5,768 bases of DNA from Candidatus Melainabacteria bacterium GWA2_34_9 (GTDB lineage: Bacteria; Cyanobacteriota; Vampirovibrionia; Gastranaerophilales; UBA9971). This document shows, in pieces, positions 1 to 5,255 of the stretch. Within the stretch, counting starts at the first letter, position 1, and the number at the start of each line of letters is the position of its first letter. Made by a program: the position numbers and the translations under genes. Location of the stretch: positions 1 through 5,768 of the forward strand of contig MFRJ01000068.1 in NCBI GenBank assembly GCA_001784535.1, read 5' to 3'. The notes below the pieces were generated by a model. It made no database searches. It was not told where the DNA came from and worked only from the letters and a program-made list of their open reading frames with translations.

Positions 1-75
1 TGTCCCACATGAAAAAAAACAAATTAACAAAATAATTTAAGGAGAAGAAAGCCCCCTTTTATAAAAACAAAAAAA

Positions 76-108
76 TCTGGATTATCTTTTCAAAAGTCTG
101 GACTATCT
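76..108. repeat. Paired 12-base direct repeat, two helical turns apart
   Basis: TCTGGATTATCT (76-87) and TCTGGACTATCT (97-108) match at 11 of 12 positions. Their starts are 21 bases apart, close to two turns of B-DNA, which would place both copies on the same face of the helix. The second copy overlaps a small palindrome, AGTC-TG-GACT (95-104). This arrangement is typical of a transcription factor operator, but no regulator or regulated gene can be named. It lies about 100 bases upstream of the nearer promoter-like site, so it could equally serve a gene beyond the left edge. Chance is not excluded at this length. Confidence 0.35.
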
Positions 109-204
109 CCGCACCAAACATAAGAATTCCCCTTACTGCGACCGAATCTCAAAATCCTAACTATATTAACCGATAACGAAAAAAGAAATGGATTAAAAGC
201 GCTA

Positions 205-213
205 TGATATAAT
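205..213 (+). promoter_or_regulatory. Extended -10 promoter-like site upstream of the hairpin
   Basis: TGATATAAT at 205-213 is a perfect extended -10 element (TGnTATAAT). No good -35 hexamer lies 16-18 bases upstream, which extended -10 promoters can tolerate. Transcription would start near 220 and run within about 35 bases into the long hairpin at 253-313. It could therefore make a short structured RNA or a long leader for lpxI. The call rests on the motif alone. Confidence 0.45.
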
Positions 214-252
214 GCAGAAGATAGAGAATTGCAAGTGAAAACCCTCGCGGCA

Positions 253-313
253 GTAAAGGAAAGAGTACAGGGCGGCGGGTGTCAGCACCCGCCGCCCTGT
301 ACTCTTTCCTTAC
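253..313. repeat. Long GC-rich palindrome / RNA hairpin
   Basis: The arms 256-281 and 286-311 are perfectly complementary over 26 bases around a TCAG loop (282-285). Allowing one bulged A on the left arm extends pairing to G253-C313. The core (about 268-299) is almost pure G+C in an otherwise AT-rich region. The stem is much longer than a normal intrinsic terminator, and neither strand has a clean U-tract after it (CTTACCC follows on the + strand). Options are a strong but atypical terminator, an RNase III-type processing stem, or a REP/MITE-like palindromic repeat that transcribes into this hairpin. The structure is certain from the sequence; its role is not. Confidence 0.85.
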
Positions 314-323
314 CCAAAAAATA

Positions 324-352
324 TTAAATTTTTCCTCTGGTTTATGTATAAT
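324..352 (+). promoter_or_regulatory. Likely promoter of the lpxI-lpxB-DUF374 operon
   Basis: A consensus TATAAT sits at 347-352, preceded by TATG. A weak -35-like TTAAAT (324-329) lies exactly 17 bases upstream. The start of transcription would fall near 359, giving a leader of about 30 bases before the TTG start of lpxI at 390. Position, perfect -10 and spacing make this the best candidate for the operon. The promoter lies just after the hairpin, so the hairpin would insulate it from transcription coming from the left. Confidence 0.55.
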
Positions 353-389
353 TTAAGAACAGCAGAACAAAACAAGTGAGAATTGGAAC

Positions 390-1214
390 TTGGAAACATT
401 GGATAAAAAATTATCAAAAACTTTAGGCTTGATTGCAGGTGATGGGGAACTCCCCGTCAGTCTGGCAAAATCCGCCGCCGCAAATAATCACGAAATAATC
501 GCAGTCTCTCTTTCCCCGACCAACAGGAAAGAACTCGAATCCTGCTGCAAAAAAGTCTATACCAGCGGTGCAGGCGAATTACAGAAAGTCATAGATATCT
601 TTCATAAAGAAAATGTAACTCAAATTACTTTCATCGGGAAAGTCAGCAAAACGATGCTGCTGAGAAACCCACGACTGGATTCAAAAGCCATTTCTTTTAT
701 GAAACAGGTAAAAAGACTCAATGACGATTCGTTAATGCTTAAATTAATTGAAGGATTGGCTGAAGAAAACATAAGCGTCATCGACCAGACAATTTTCTTA
801 AAAGAATATTTCCCGCAAAAAGGCGTCATAGGCAAATACTCTCCTGATGAGCTTCAGCAGATTGACATAGAATACGGCTTTCAGATAGCAAAAGGTATAG
901 GCGGGCTCGACTTAGGGCAGACAGTAGTGGTTCAGGACAAAATGGTTCTCGCTGTAGAAGCCATAGAAGGCACCGACAGATGCATTGAAAGAGGCTGCAA
1001 GCTTGGCAATAAAAAAGCTACTGTGGTAAAAGTCAGCAAGCCTGACCAGGACAAGCGTTTTGATGTTCCCGCAGTGGGACTTAGAACCCTGAAAAACATG
1101 CAAAAATTCGGCGGGAAAGTTCTTGCTATTGAAGCAAATGAAACTTTTGTGGTAGAAAAAGATAAGATGATTGAGTTTGCAGACAGACATAAAATGGTAT
1201 TTATTGCGGTATGA
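390..1214 (+). CDS. lpxI: UDP-2,3-diacylglucosamine diphosphatase LpxI (DUF1009 family)
   Basis: LpxI hydrolyses UDP-2,3-diacylglucosamine to lipid X and UMP, the fourth step of lipid A synthesis, at the inner face of the cytoplasmic membrane. It is the non-homologous substitute for LpxH. The 274-residue length fits the family. Visible signatures are the N-terminal GLIAGDGELP (13-22), FIGKVSKTML (81-90), DDSLMLKLI (112-120), LGQTVVVQ (175-182), AVEAIEGTDRCIERG (188-202), DKRFDVPAVG (221-230) and the C-terminal GGKVLAIEAN (241-250). Asp225, in RFDVPAVG, falls in the region where, as I recall, the Caulobacter enzyme has its essential Asp. The start is a TTG. No in-frame ATG or GTG lies between it and the upstream stop at 354, and the family signature begins only 12 residues in. 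A second TTG at 399 is also possible. AAGTGAG at 374-380 may serve as a weak ribosome site. The gene overlaps lpxB by ATGA. Confidence 0.92.
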   Translation: METLDKKLSKTLGLIAGDGELPVSLAKSAAANNHEIIAVSLSPTNRKELESCCKKVYTSGAGELQKVIDIFHKENVTQITFIGKVSKTMLLRNPRLDSKAISFMKQVKRLNDDSLMLKLIEGLAEENISVIDQTIFLKEYFPQKGVIGKYSPDELQQIDIEYGFQIAKGIGGLDLGQTVVVQDKMVLAVEAIEGTDRCIERGCKLGNKKATVVKVSKPDQDKRFDVPAVGLRTLKNMQKFGGKVLAIEANETFVVEKDKMIEFADRHKMVFIAV

Positions 1215-2371
1215 AAAAATTATTTATAGTGACAGGCGAACATTCAGGCGATATACATGCCTCTTATATAGTCAGGGAAATTAAAAAGTTAAATCCCCAT
1301 GTCAAAATAGAAGCCATAGGCGGAAAATCACTTGAAGCCGAAGGTGTAAAACTTTTCAGCGACCACAGCAAAATGGCTGTAGTGGGACTGGATGCTTTCA
1401 AAAGCCTCTTTAGTCATATAAAACTCGGTCAAAACCTTGTTAATTACTTAACTACAGAATACCAACCCGACCTTGTATTGCTAATTGATTACGGAGGATT
1501 CAACCTCCGACTAGCCAAAGAACTTAAGAAACGCGGGATTGAAATATTTTACTACATTTCTCCGCAGGTCTGGGCTTCAAGAAAAGGTCGCATAAATAAA
1601 GTCAAAAAATATGTCACCAAAATGATGACGATTTTTCCGTTTGAAGAAAAACTATATAAAGAAAAAGGCGTAAACGCAGAATATGTCGGACATCCGCTGA
1701 TTTCTCAACTTCCTCAGAATTTTGACAGGGAAGAATTTATAAAACAAAATAACATTGACCCTAATAACAAAATCGTCGGAGTTTTCCCCGGCAGCAGAAA
1801 AATGGAAATTAACTATCTCATGCCGATTTTCCTTGAGTCAGTAAAACAAATTCACCAGCACTCAAAGAAAGTCCAATTTTGTCTCGGTCAAGCGCCAAAT
1901 ATTGAGGACAAACTGATAAATAAATATCTGGATGACTTTACAAAAAAAGAAAATATCGAAATAAAAGTACTAAAAAACCAGAATCATGCCCTTCTTTCTA
2001 GTTCCGACGCGGTGATTCTTGCATCAGGCACAATAACTTTAGAAGCTGCAATGTACACAACACCTATGGTTATTAGCTACAAAGCGCCTTCTCTGGCTTA
2101 TTACCTCTATTTGCTTTTAAGATACATAAAATTTATTTCCCTGCCAAATATAATTGCTGGCAAAAAAATTGTGGAAGAATTTCTTCAGCACAGGGCAAAG
2201 CCGGAACTTATTTCTCAAGAAGTCTTAGGATTGCTATATAACAGCGAAAAAAGAGAACAAATGGTTCATGAATTAGGACAAATTCAAAATACGCTAGGCG
2301 AAAAAGTAGCTTCCAAAGAAGTAGCAAAGATTTTAAACAAACAATTGAGCAAAAAAAGAAAGAAAAAATGA
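1211..2371 (+). CDS. lpxB: Lipid-A-disaccharide synthase LpxB (GT19)
   Basis: LpxB transfers 2,3-diacylglucosamine from its UDP form onto lipid X, giving the beta-1,6 disaccharide-1-phosphate core of lipid A; it is a peripheral membrane enzyme. The 386-residue length is normal. Motifs in order are GEHSGD (9-14), LIDYGGFN (91-98, the usual vIDxPdFN), YISPQVWAS (115-123), VGHPL (159-163), PGSR (193-196), ASGTITLEAA (271-280), a hydrophobic stretch running into LPNIIAG (about 293-317) and RAKPEL (328-333). The YGG in place of the usual xPD before FN is a mild variation. The C-terminus is very basic (KKRKKK), which may favour contact with acidic membrane lipids. The ATG overlaps the lpxI stop, and no clear Shine-Dalgarno precedes it, so translation is probably coupled to lpxI. 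LpxI upstream supplies its substrate lipid X. Confidence 0.96.
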   Translation: MKKLFIVTGEHSGDIHASYIVREIKKLNPHVKIEAIGGKSLEAEGVKLFSDHSKMAVVGLDAFKSLFSHIKLGQNLVNYLTTEYQPDLVLLIDYGGFNLRLAKELKKRGIEIFYYISPQVWASRKGRINKVKKYVTKMMTIFPFEEKLYKEKGVNAEYVGHPLISQLPQNFDREEFIKQNNIDPNNKIVGVFPGSRKMEINYLMPIFLESVKQIHQHSKKVQFCLGQAPNIEDKLINKYLDDFTKKENIEIKVLKNQNHALLSSSDAVILASGTITLEAAMYTTPMVISYKAPSLAYYLYLLLRYIKFISLPNIIAGKKIVEEFLQHRAKPELISQEVLGLLYNSEKREQMVHELGQIQNTLGEKVASKEVAKILNKQLSKKRKKK

Positions 2372-3009
2372 CGGAAAGACACGATTACGAAGAAAGAAAA
2401 GTGACCCGCTTCGCGAATTTGGCGTACGGTGGGATTAAAATTCTTGATGTTTCGTGCAAATTCAAGAATCCCAACTATAATCCGCAGACAAAATCAGCCA
2501 TCTTCGCCCTCTGGCACGGATGGCAGTATGGATTGCTCGGCGTACCTTCAAGAAACGATTTGCATCTTTTGATAAGCCCAAGCCTTGATGGGGAAATCAT
2601 AGCAAGAGTTACCGAAAAACTCGGGTTTTCAACGGTGCGTGGTTCTATGAAACGTGACGGTTCAAAAGCGTTAAGAGAACTTTTAAAGGTACTCAAGTCT
2701 GATAAAGCAATCGCATACACCGTAGACGGACCAAAAGGTCCTATTTGCAAAGTAAAAGAAGGCGTTATCAAAATTGCACAAATGTCGCAAAAGCCTATAA
2801 TTCCTCTTGTGCCTACTGTTAATTGGAAAATCGAAATAAATTCCTGGGACAAGTACAAAATACCGTTCCCTTTTGCCACTGTAAAAAATCTTTACGGCGA
2901 GCCTATTTATGTCCCTAAAAAACTTTCCGACAAAGAAGTCGAAGAATACAGGCTTAATCTGGAAAACGAGCTTTTCAGGCTTCAGCAAGAAACCCTTCTG
3001 TCATCCTGA
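2368..3009 (+). CDS. DUF374 lysophospholipid acyltransferase-family protein, possible lipid A late acyltransferase
   Basis: The 213-residue protein matches the DUF374 branch of the LPLAT acyltransferases. It shows ALWHG (47-51, with the presumed catalytic His50), LISPSLDGEIIA (68-79), a VRGS block (90-93) followed by a basic segment, VDGPKGP (119-125), a PIIPLVP strand (143-149) and SWDKYKIPFPF (159-169). The classical HX4D is not met: position 55 is Gly, but WHG is normal for DUF374. A weakly hydrophobic segment (about 14-29) may touch the membrane. It starts inside lpxB (ATGA), so it belongs to the lipid A operon. From family knowledge, LpxJ of epsilonproteobacteria is a DUF374 lipid A secondary acyltransferase, so a similar role here is a reasonable inference. 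Acylation of another lipid, or the Kdo-dependence of the step, cannot be judged. The last two Ser codons and the stop lie inside the repeat that begins at 2999, so the native C-terminus may have been altered. Confidence 0.88.
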   Translation: MTERHDYEERKVTRFANLAYGGIKILDVSCKFKNPNYNPQTKSAIFALWHGWQYGLLGVPSRNDLHLLISPSLDGEIIARVTEKLGFSTVRGSMKRDGSKALRELLKVLKSDKAIAYTVDGPKGPICKVKEGVIKIAQMSQKPIIPLVPTVNWKIEINSWDKYKIPFPFATVKNLYGEPIYVPKKLSDKEVEEYRLNLENELFRLQQETLLSS

Positions 3010-3135
3010 GCACAGCAGGGAACCCACTTTTTTTATTGAATATCAAAAAAGAAGGGTGAGATCTGTCAAATGTAAAGTAAAAGCCTATATTTACAAATGG
3101 GTCAGATTCTTCGGACTAAAGTCCTCAGAATGACA
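2999..3135. repeat. MITE-like interspersed element with terminal inverted repeats
   Basis: The left end TGTCATCCTGAG (2999-3010) and the right end CTCAGAATGACA (3124-3135) are inverted repeats matching at 11 of 12 positions. Inside the right end is a hairpin: ATTCT-TC-GGACT-AA-AGTCC-TC-AGAAT (3106-3131). A second inverted pair is CTTTTTT/AAAAAAG (3027-3033 with 3045-3051), flanked by CCC/GGG. One reading frame through it gives CHPEHSREPTFF, which resembles the spurious CHPERSEGS-type peptides that such repeats yield in many genomes. The element carries no transposase, so if mobile it would depend on one elsewhere. It fills the gap between the convergent DUF374 and glgA genes and may act as a two-way transcription barrier, although no clean U-tract follows the hairpin. 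Copy number cannot be seen from one window. Confidence 0.65.
3106..3131. terminator. Hairpin that may terminate the converging transcripts
   Basis: This interrupted stem (two 5-bp helices, a symmetric TC/TC internal loop and an AA loop) sits 97 bases after the DUF374 stop and 20 bases after the glgA stop as each is read. It is the only compact hairpin found between the two convergent genes. The absence of a T-run on either strand argues against an efficient intrinsic terminator, so the terminator role is tentative. It is also the inner part of the MITE-like element. Confidence 0.3.
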
Positions 3136-3150
3136 TTGGTTGACCTGTAT

Positions 3151-5151
3151 CTAAGCTATGCGAATAAGATTTTCGCCAGTTTTAGCCTGTTTGTTGTCAA
3201 TAATAGGGTTGTGATACACACTATTGTAATATTGACCAACTGCCTTATTCCAACTTGAATCATAAGTCAAAGCATTCTTAATCATTTTATTCCAGGTGGT
3301 TTTATCGGACGAGAATGTTTTATAGGCTTCTCCTACGACTCTCGCAAGCTCATCTTCAGGCTTTTCCAAAAAGAAAAGATTATCAGAAGTTTTAAATCCT
3401 GTAGCTTTGTTTGGATTTTCCTGAATACTCGTAATGGTATCTTTAAGCCCACCCGTATTAGAAACTATAGGAATTGCTCCCATTCTCATCGCCTGAAGCT
3501 GGGTCAATCCACAAGGTTCCCATCTGCTTGGGACAAAGAACGCATCAGCTCCTGCCATAAATTGAGGCAAAGATAAATATTCCTTGATTAAAACAACTCT
3601 TCCGGGGTATTTTTCAATTACATTTTTTTTGAAATTAGTTACCAGTTCTGAGTTTTCCTCTTTAACAGGAATTGGAGCGCCAATAACAAGCTGAATATTT
3701 TCATTTTTCTCCAAAAACTTTTCAGCCGATTTCATAAGCATATCAATACCTTTTTGCCCTGTATCAAATCTTGAAGCAAGGAAACAAAGCATTTTTTCAG
3801 GGTCTTTTTCAAGATATCCTTCAACTGGTGCATTTTTACCGCTGTTTAATACTTCTTTACTACCATTAAGGGATAAATTTTCCTGCAAATACAGTTTATT
3901 ATTGATTTTCTGAGAAGAAAAATCAAAAGAATTAAAAGGAAACTTTACTTTCGCAGGATCAAAACCACCCGGTTCAAGACCATTTACGATTCCTACGGTT
4001 TTATGTTCATTTTTCTTCAAATCAGGTCTGATTACAGGAGCAATTTTGTCACTGCTCATCATTTCTTCCATAAATCCGCTGGAAACGGTCGTCAAGAGGT
4101 CGGCTTCTTTTATAGCCTGACGTGAAGGGTTGTAATTTCCGTATTTATCCCATGGTTGATTCTCACAAACCTTTATAATTCTGCGATTTATCTTATTTAT
4201 AGATTTGCTTGCCTCCGGTTCAGCATAATTTTCAGGATTTTGTTCTTTATCATCAAGTAAATTTCTTAGTCCTTTAAGACTTTTTTCTGCGCCGAGTTTT
4301 TCAAGTTCTGTTTGGATTCTATTGTCTTGAAGGACTTTTGCGATGTCTTTATTGCCAAAATTATTTACAACAGCTCTTAAAGGCTCTACAGCTCCCTGAT
4401 AAATATATCCTGCGTTATGAAAAGTATGAACTGTTTTAATGCCATCCAAGGAATGATCTTTCTTTTGGGCTTCGTGAAGATTATTGATTGCAAAAGCTGT
4501 ATGCCAATCAGTTGTATGCAAAACGCCTACATCAAAGTTTTCTTTTTTGTTAAGTCCCTTTAGAAAAGCCACACATGCCGAACTAAAGGCTGAATATGTG
4601 CCGTACATATTGCTATATGGGTCTGTGTATTCTTTTTTATCCTTTGAAATTTCCGGTGAATGTACAAAATATGTCATAACGCCGTTTTCGGGATTTTCGG
4701 ATTTATAAAGAACAGCTTTAGATTTATTTGAGCCATAAGTAAAATCAGCTTCTATGCCTGTTTTTTCAAGAGGATATTCTTTTCCGCCTGAATGCACAAA
4801 ATATAATTTTCCGTCTTTTTCAACAGGTCCTCCCTCTGAATTATAAAGAGGAACCATAACTCTTATTTCGTCTTTACCCTTACTGCCGCTGTTTTTCTCA
4901 TTATATACTCCGGGAAGTTCACAATTAACATCACCCATACCGCCTGTTTTCGCAAAAGGGCGACACTCAGCTGATATTAGCAAAATATGGTTAGGATTTC
5001 CTGTAAACGAAAGAGAATAAAGATTCCCTGTTCTATTTATCCTGTTATTACTTAATGCCGAAGATTCATTAACTACAGAATTGTTTGCCTTTAAAGGTTT
5101 TTTGTTTAAATTTACATTAAGTCCATAATGATTTGCTACATTCAAACTCAT
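3151..5151 (-). CDS. glgA: Glycogen synthase (GT5) with N-terminal extension and interdomain insert
   Basis: GlgA adds glucose from a nucleotide sugar (ADP-glucose in most bacteria) to the end of an alpha-1,4-glucan in the cytoplasm. The catalytic core starts near residue 54. It shows FAKTGGMGDV (66-75, nucleotide-binding Lys68), TTDWHTAF (213-220), HTFHNAGY (242-249), TTVSSGF (354-360), GIVNGLEP (387-394), SRFDTGQKG (460-468), SRWEPCGLTQL (542-552, catalytic-type Glu545) and GAIPIVSNTGG (558-568). At 666 residues it is about 190 longer than E. coli GlgA. About 50 extra residues form an Asn/Ser-rich head ending SFTGNP (48-53), about 70-80 lie between HTFHNAGYIYQG and the AD-TTVS strand (about 262-340), and there is a short tail. 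The R-to-K spacing in SRFDTGQKG is one residue longer than in SRLTSQKG-type bacterial enzymes and resembles the archaeal RFDRGQKG form. The start is well supported: AGGTGA (5163-5158) lies six bases before the ATG. It follows rsmD by 104 bases on the same strand. Confidence 0.94.
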   Translation of the reverse strand: MSLNVANHYGLNVNLNKKPLKANNSVVNESSALSNNRINRTGNLYSLSFTGNPNHILLISAECRPFAKTGGMGDVNCELPGVYNEKNSGSKGKDEIRVMVPLYNSEGGPVEKDGKLYFVHSGGKEYPLEKTGIEADFTYGSNKSKAVLYKSENPENGVMTYFVHSPEISKDKKEYTDPYSNMYGTYSAFSSACVAFLKGLNKKENFDVGVLHTTDWHTAFAINNLHEAQKKDHSLDGIKTVHTFHNAGYIYQGAVEPLRAVVNNFGNKDIAKVLQDNRIQTELEKLGAEKSLKGLRNLLDDKEQNPENYAEPEASKSINKINRRIIKVCENQPWDKYGNYNPSRQAIKEADLLTTVSSGFMEEMMSSDKIAPVIRPDLKKNEHKTVGIVNGLEPGGFDPAKVKFPFNSFDFSSQKINNKLYLQENLSLNGSKEVLNSGKNAPVEGYLEKDPEKMLCFLASRFDTGQKGIDMLMKSAEKFLEKNENIQLVIGAPIPVKEENSELVTNFKKNVIEKYPGRVVLIKEYLSLPQFMAGADAFFVPSRWEPCGLTQLQAMRMGAIPIVSNTGGLKDTITSIQENPNKATGFKTSDNLFFLEKPEDELARVVGEAYKTFSSDKTTWNKMIKNALTYDSSWNKAVGQYYNSVYHNPIIDNKQAKTGENLIRIA

Positions 5152-5157
5152 TTTCAG

Positions 5158-5163
5158 TCACCT
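5158..5163 (-). promoter_or_regulatory. Strong Shine-Dalgarno site of glgA
   Basis: Read on the - strand, AAAAGGTGA precedes ATG 5151 with six bases between AGGTGA and the start codon. This is a near-perfect complement of the 16S rRNA tail. It fixes the start of GlgA and so shows that the unusual Asn/Ser-rich N-terminal extension is translated rather than a start-site error. It is the clearest ribosome site in the window; the lpx genes lack one of this quality. Confidence 0.8.
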
Positions 5164-5179
5164 TTTAAAATTAAAATTA

Positions 5180-5251
5180 ATCTTAATAAGATAACTTTCC
5201 TGATAAAAATAAATTGACAAAATTTCTAGTAAACTTTACATAAACTTTACA
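5180..5251 (-). promoter_or_regulatory. rsmD-glgA gap with tandem repeat and palindromes
   Basis: Two perfect copies of TAAACTTTACA stand head to tail at 5230-5240 and 5241-5251. With the preceding G, the first copy contains a perfect 5-1-5 palindrome, GTAAACTTTAC (5229-5239). Closer to glgA is a 6-1-6 palindrome, ATCTTA-A-TAAGAT (5180-5192). A -35-like TTGTCA reads on the - strand at 5220-5215, but no matching -10 box lies 16-18 bases after it. The gap is therefore a plausible control region for glgA, with an operator-like site one helical turn in period. No regulator can be named, and AT-richness makes short palindromes common. Confidence 0.35.
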
Positions 5252-5255
5252 TTAA

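Larger units (their letters stand above)
1..389. other. Non-coding region upstream of lpxI
   Basis: No convincing protein gene is visible here on either strand. The region is AT-rich except for one GC-rich hairpin. It contains a short direct repeat (76-108), two promoter-like -10 boxes (208-213 and 347-352) and the hairpin (253-313), each listed separately. The only reading frames are tiny: an 8-codon one on the + strand starting at 9, and a 20-codon one on the - strand from 121 to 59. Neither looks like a known peptide. A gene could begin beyond the left edge on the - strand (CAT at 8-10), but too little is visible to call it. Confidence 0.6.

Noticed and set aside
59..121. 20-codon frame on the - strand with AAGGGG upstream of its ATG
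   Set aside because: The spacing to the purine run is plausible, but the peptide is tiny, overlaps the direct repeat, resembles nothing known, and has only a weak -10 (TATAGT) upstream.
912..1190. 92-codon - strand frame inside lpxI
   Set aside because: Antisense shadow of well-conserved LpxI motifs. The same judgement applies to 620-835.
2475..2879. 134-codon - strand frame inside the DUF374 gene
   Set aside because: It lies antisense to a gene with clear family motifs, and it has no recognisable domain.
2909..3133. 74-codon + strand frame overlapping the DUF374 gene end and the repeat
   Set aside because: Its first part is an out-of-frame shadow of the DUF374 gene, and the rest (CHPEHSREPTFF...) is translation of the interspersed repeat, a known type of spurious protein.
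2999..3135. CRISPR or IS element at the convergent junction
   Set aside because: There are no regularly spaced repeats and no transposase frame; the terminal inverted repeats fit a non-autonomous element better.
4484..4708. 74-codon + strand frame inside glgA
   Set aside because: Antisense shadow of the GlgA core. The frame at 5461-5682 opposite rsmD is rejected for the same reason.
5214..5219. Perfect TTGACA on the + strand
   Set aside because: No acceptable -10 box follows at 16-18 bases (TACATA at best), and a + strand transcript there would run antisense into rsmD with no gene to express.
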